From positions 1-6,480 of the forward strand of contig SCVT01000144.1 in assembly GCA_004296815.1 (NCBI GenBank): a stretch of DNA of 6,480 bases. Reading direction: 5' to 3'. This DNA is from Reyranella sp. (GTDB taxonomy: Bacteria; Pseudomonadota; Alphaproteobacteria; Reyranellales; Reyranellaceae). Below the pieces are notes generated by a model. It was given only the letters and a program-made list of their open reading frames with translations, had not been told where the DNA came from and ran no database searches. Both the position numbers and the translations under genes were made by a program. Positions 5,464 to 6,480 of the stretch are shown piece by piece (within the stretch, counting starts at the first letter, position 1; each line of letters opens with the position of its first letter).

Positions 5464-6213
5464 TCAGAGCGGCGGCAGCGCGTGACGCAGCGGTGCGCTG
5501 GATACCTGCATCAGCCCATCGAACGGCTGGCCCAGCTCCAGGATGAGGTAGATCGCGCTCGCCGCCGACAGGGCACAGAAGAACAGGACCGTGAGCAGGG
5601 TCCTGTTGGCATCCGACGACATGGCGAAGGTGCAGAAGATGAAGCACAGCCAGAGCACGAGCACGAAGACGAACGGCTTCGACATCGAATCCGTCGGGTG
5701 GGCGTAGAGCGTGAGCTGGATCTGCGCCAGCGCCGACCCCACCGCTGCGGCGCGCGCCTGCAGCGTGCTCTGCAGCACGTTGTTGGGGGTCATGTGGCGG
5801 AGCCGCGCGATGGTCTGCGCCTCCAGCGTGGACGACGGCGCCATCGACGGAGCGGCGACCCCCGCCTCGGGCCAGATCGCCTTGACCATGGTGGCGACGT
5901 CCTGGCGCAGCGCCTGACGGAGCACCGTGCCCTCCTCGCCATAGTCCTTGAGCAGGCGATCGAGCTCGATGACACCGGCCGTAAGCTGGCCGATCTGGCT
6001 GTTGGTGGCCTCGAAGGAGGCGCGCGTCGAGGCGAACAGAAGGGCGATCACCAGCGCCGACATGGTGGCGATGAGCGCAGTCGCCAGCTTGATGACGTCC
6101 TTTGAATCCCCGTTGAGGTGTCGCTCCGGCAGGCGATGGCGCAGCCAGACGCCGAAACCGATGCTCAACAGGATCAGGCCGAACGCGATGAGGGCAATGG
6201 CTACGGCGCTCAA
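5464..6213 (-). CDS. DUF4239 (bestrophin-like) membrane protein
   Basis: The 249-residue product has two hydrophobic segments near the N-terminus (about 4-24 and 44-62), a soluble middle of roughly 115 residues and two more segments (about 180-198 and 204-225). Family marks are LPERHL (28-33), DSKDVIKLATALIATM (36-51), ELDRLLKDYG (83-92) and a C-terminal QPFDGLMQVSSAPLRHAL block. The function of DUF4239 proteins is unknown; some databases call them bestrophin-like. TTG 6213 is chosen because it is preceded by GAGGTGG and brings the first membrane segment to the N-terminus. ATG 6264, ATG 6270 and GTG 6279 are in frame but lack a Shine-Dalgarno sequence and would overlap the divergent permease start at 6263. 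The gene appears to be transcribed alone. Confidence 0.82.
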   Translation of the reverse strand: MSAVAIALIAFGLILLSIGFGVWLRHRLPERHLNGDSKDVIKLATALIATMSALVIALLFASTRASFEATNSQIGQLTAGVIELDRLLKDYGEEGTVLRQALRQDVATMVKAIWPEAGVAAPSMAPSSTLEAQTIARLRHMTPNNVLQSTLQARAAAVGSALAQIQLTLYAHPTDSMSKPFVFVLVLWLCFIFCTFAMSSDANRTLLTVLFFCALSAASAIYLILELGQPFDGLMQVSSAPLRHALPPL

Positions 6214-6244
6214 ACTCTTCCACCTCGTCCCGGATCGACCCGTG

Positions 6245-6259
6245 CGGCTAGTATAGCCG
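6245..6259. promoter_or_regulatory. Perfect 15-bp dyad in the divergent promoter region
   Basis: CGGCTA-GTA-TAGCCG is a perfect 6+3+6 inverted repeat ending 3 nt before the permease ATG and 32 nt upstream of the DUF4239 TTG. It contains TATACT on the minus strand (6255-6250) and TAGTAT on the plus strand (6249-6254), both -10-like, without clear -35 boxes. It may be an operator controlling one or both divergent genes, or an initiation-region hairpin of the permease mRNA. Confidence 0.4.
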
Positions 6260-6262
6260 GGC

Positions 6263-6480
6263 ATGAGCATACCGGGCACACCTTACCAAACCGTTTCACC
6301 CGACTACTTCGCCAAGCGCAGCCTGCGCCGATACGCCGGCGTCTTCTCGCTCTGGGCACTCGCCGTCGGGGCCGTCATCTCCGGCCACTATTCCGGCTGG
6401 AACCTCGGCCTGATGGCCGGCGGCTGGGGCGGCTACGCGCTGGCGGCCGTCGTCATCGGGGTCATGTACCTCGGCCTCGT
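6263..6480 (+). CDS. eat: Ethanolamine/amino-acid permease, N-terminal part (runs off the window)
   Basis: The first 72 codons of a plus-strand gene are present, from ATG 6263 to the window end with no stop. The protein starts MSIPGTPYQTVSPDYFAKRS. The blocks DYF-x-K-R-x-LRRYAG (14-26), SLWALAVGAVISGHYSGWN (29-47) and GGWGGY (53-58), ending in VMYLGL, match the N-terminus of ethanolamine permeases of the APC superfamily (Eat type). These are inner-membrane symporters for ethanolamine or related amines. The visible part covers a cytoplasmic tail, a first membrane segment at about 28-50 with the glycine-rich break GAVISGHYSG typical of APC substrate sites, and the start of the second segment. 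No strong Shine-Dalgarno sequence precedes the ATG, only CCGGG. Ethanolamine-degrading genes, if present, would be downstream and outside the window. Confidence 0.85.
   Translation, partial: MSIPGTPYQTVSPDYFAKRSLRRYAGVFSLWALAVGAVISGHYSGWNLGLMAGGWGGYALAAVVIGVMYLGL

Noticed and set aside
5365..6105. A 246-codon plus-strand open frame over the DUF4239 gene
   Set aside because: The translation is Arg/His/Glu-rich and typical of antisense shadows; the minus strand gives a coherent membrane protein with family motifs.
1..6480. CRISPR array, IS element, tRNA or attachment site
   Set aside because: No regularly spaced repeats, transposase or integrase motifs, terminal inverted repeats or tRNA-like cloverleaf were seen on reading both strands.

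Overview
The window is GC-rich (strong G/C bias at third codon positions) and carries gene families typical of soil or plant-associated Alphaproteobacteria: a FixL-like PAS/PAS hybrid kinase, a hydantoin-racemase-like protein with a YjlB-type cupin, a DUF4239 protein and an ethanolamine-type permease. The lineage is an inference from protein content; there is no rRNA or other phylogenetic marker. No tRNA, rRNA, CRISPR array, IS element, integrase or phage gene is visible.

Layout. (1) Positions 1-58 hold what may be the last codons of a plus-strand gene, followed by a short promoter-bearing gap. (2) Positions 185-3992, plus strand, look like one operon: a single-domain response regulator, a 662-residue PAS-PAS-HisKA-HATPase-receiver hybrid kinase starting 38 nt later, and a Tat-exported multicopper oxidase starting 2 nt after the kinase stop. 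(3) This operon converges with a minus-strand pair (5299-3996) in which a YjlB-like cupin overlaps an Asp/Glu/hydantoin-racemase-family gene by 4 nt (ATGA). Both convergent stop codons lie inside one hairpin. (4) Upstream of the cupin, a 164-bp intergenic stretch holds, in minus-strand order, a possible promoter, two small stem-loops and a good intrinsic terminator ending about 20 nt before the cupin ATG. This is the layout of an attenuated or riboswitch-controlled leader. (5) A minus-strand DUF4239 membrane protein (6213-5464) is divergent from an ethanolamine/amino-acid permease whose first 72 codons are in the window (6263-6480).

How the parts may work together. The second PAS of the kinase keeps the haem-ligand His and the O2-contacting Arg of FixL, so the signalling unit is probably an O2 or redox sensor. 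It is co-transcribed with a periplasmic enzyme whose co-substrate is O2. No DNA-binding output domain is encoded here, so the phosphate must pass to a partner elsewhere. The cupin/racemase pair looks like a small catabolic or repair unit. Its racemase-fold member lacks both catalytic cysteines, so its reaction is unknown. The ethanolamine-type permease at the right edge suggests nitrogenous small-molecule uptake, but nothing ties it functionally to the other units.
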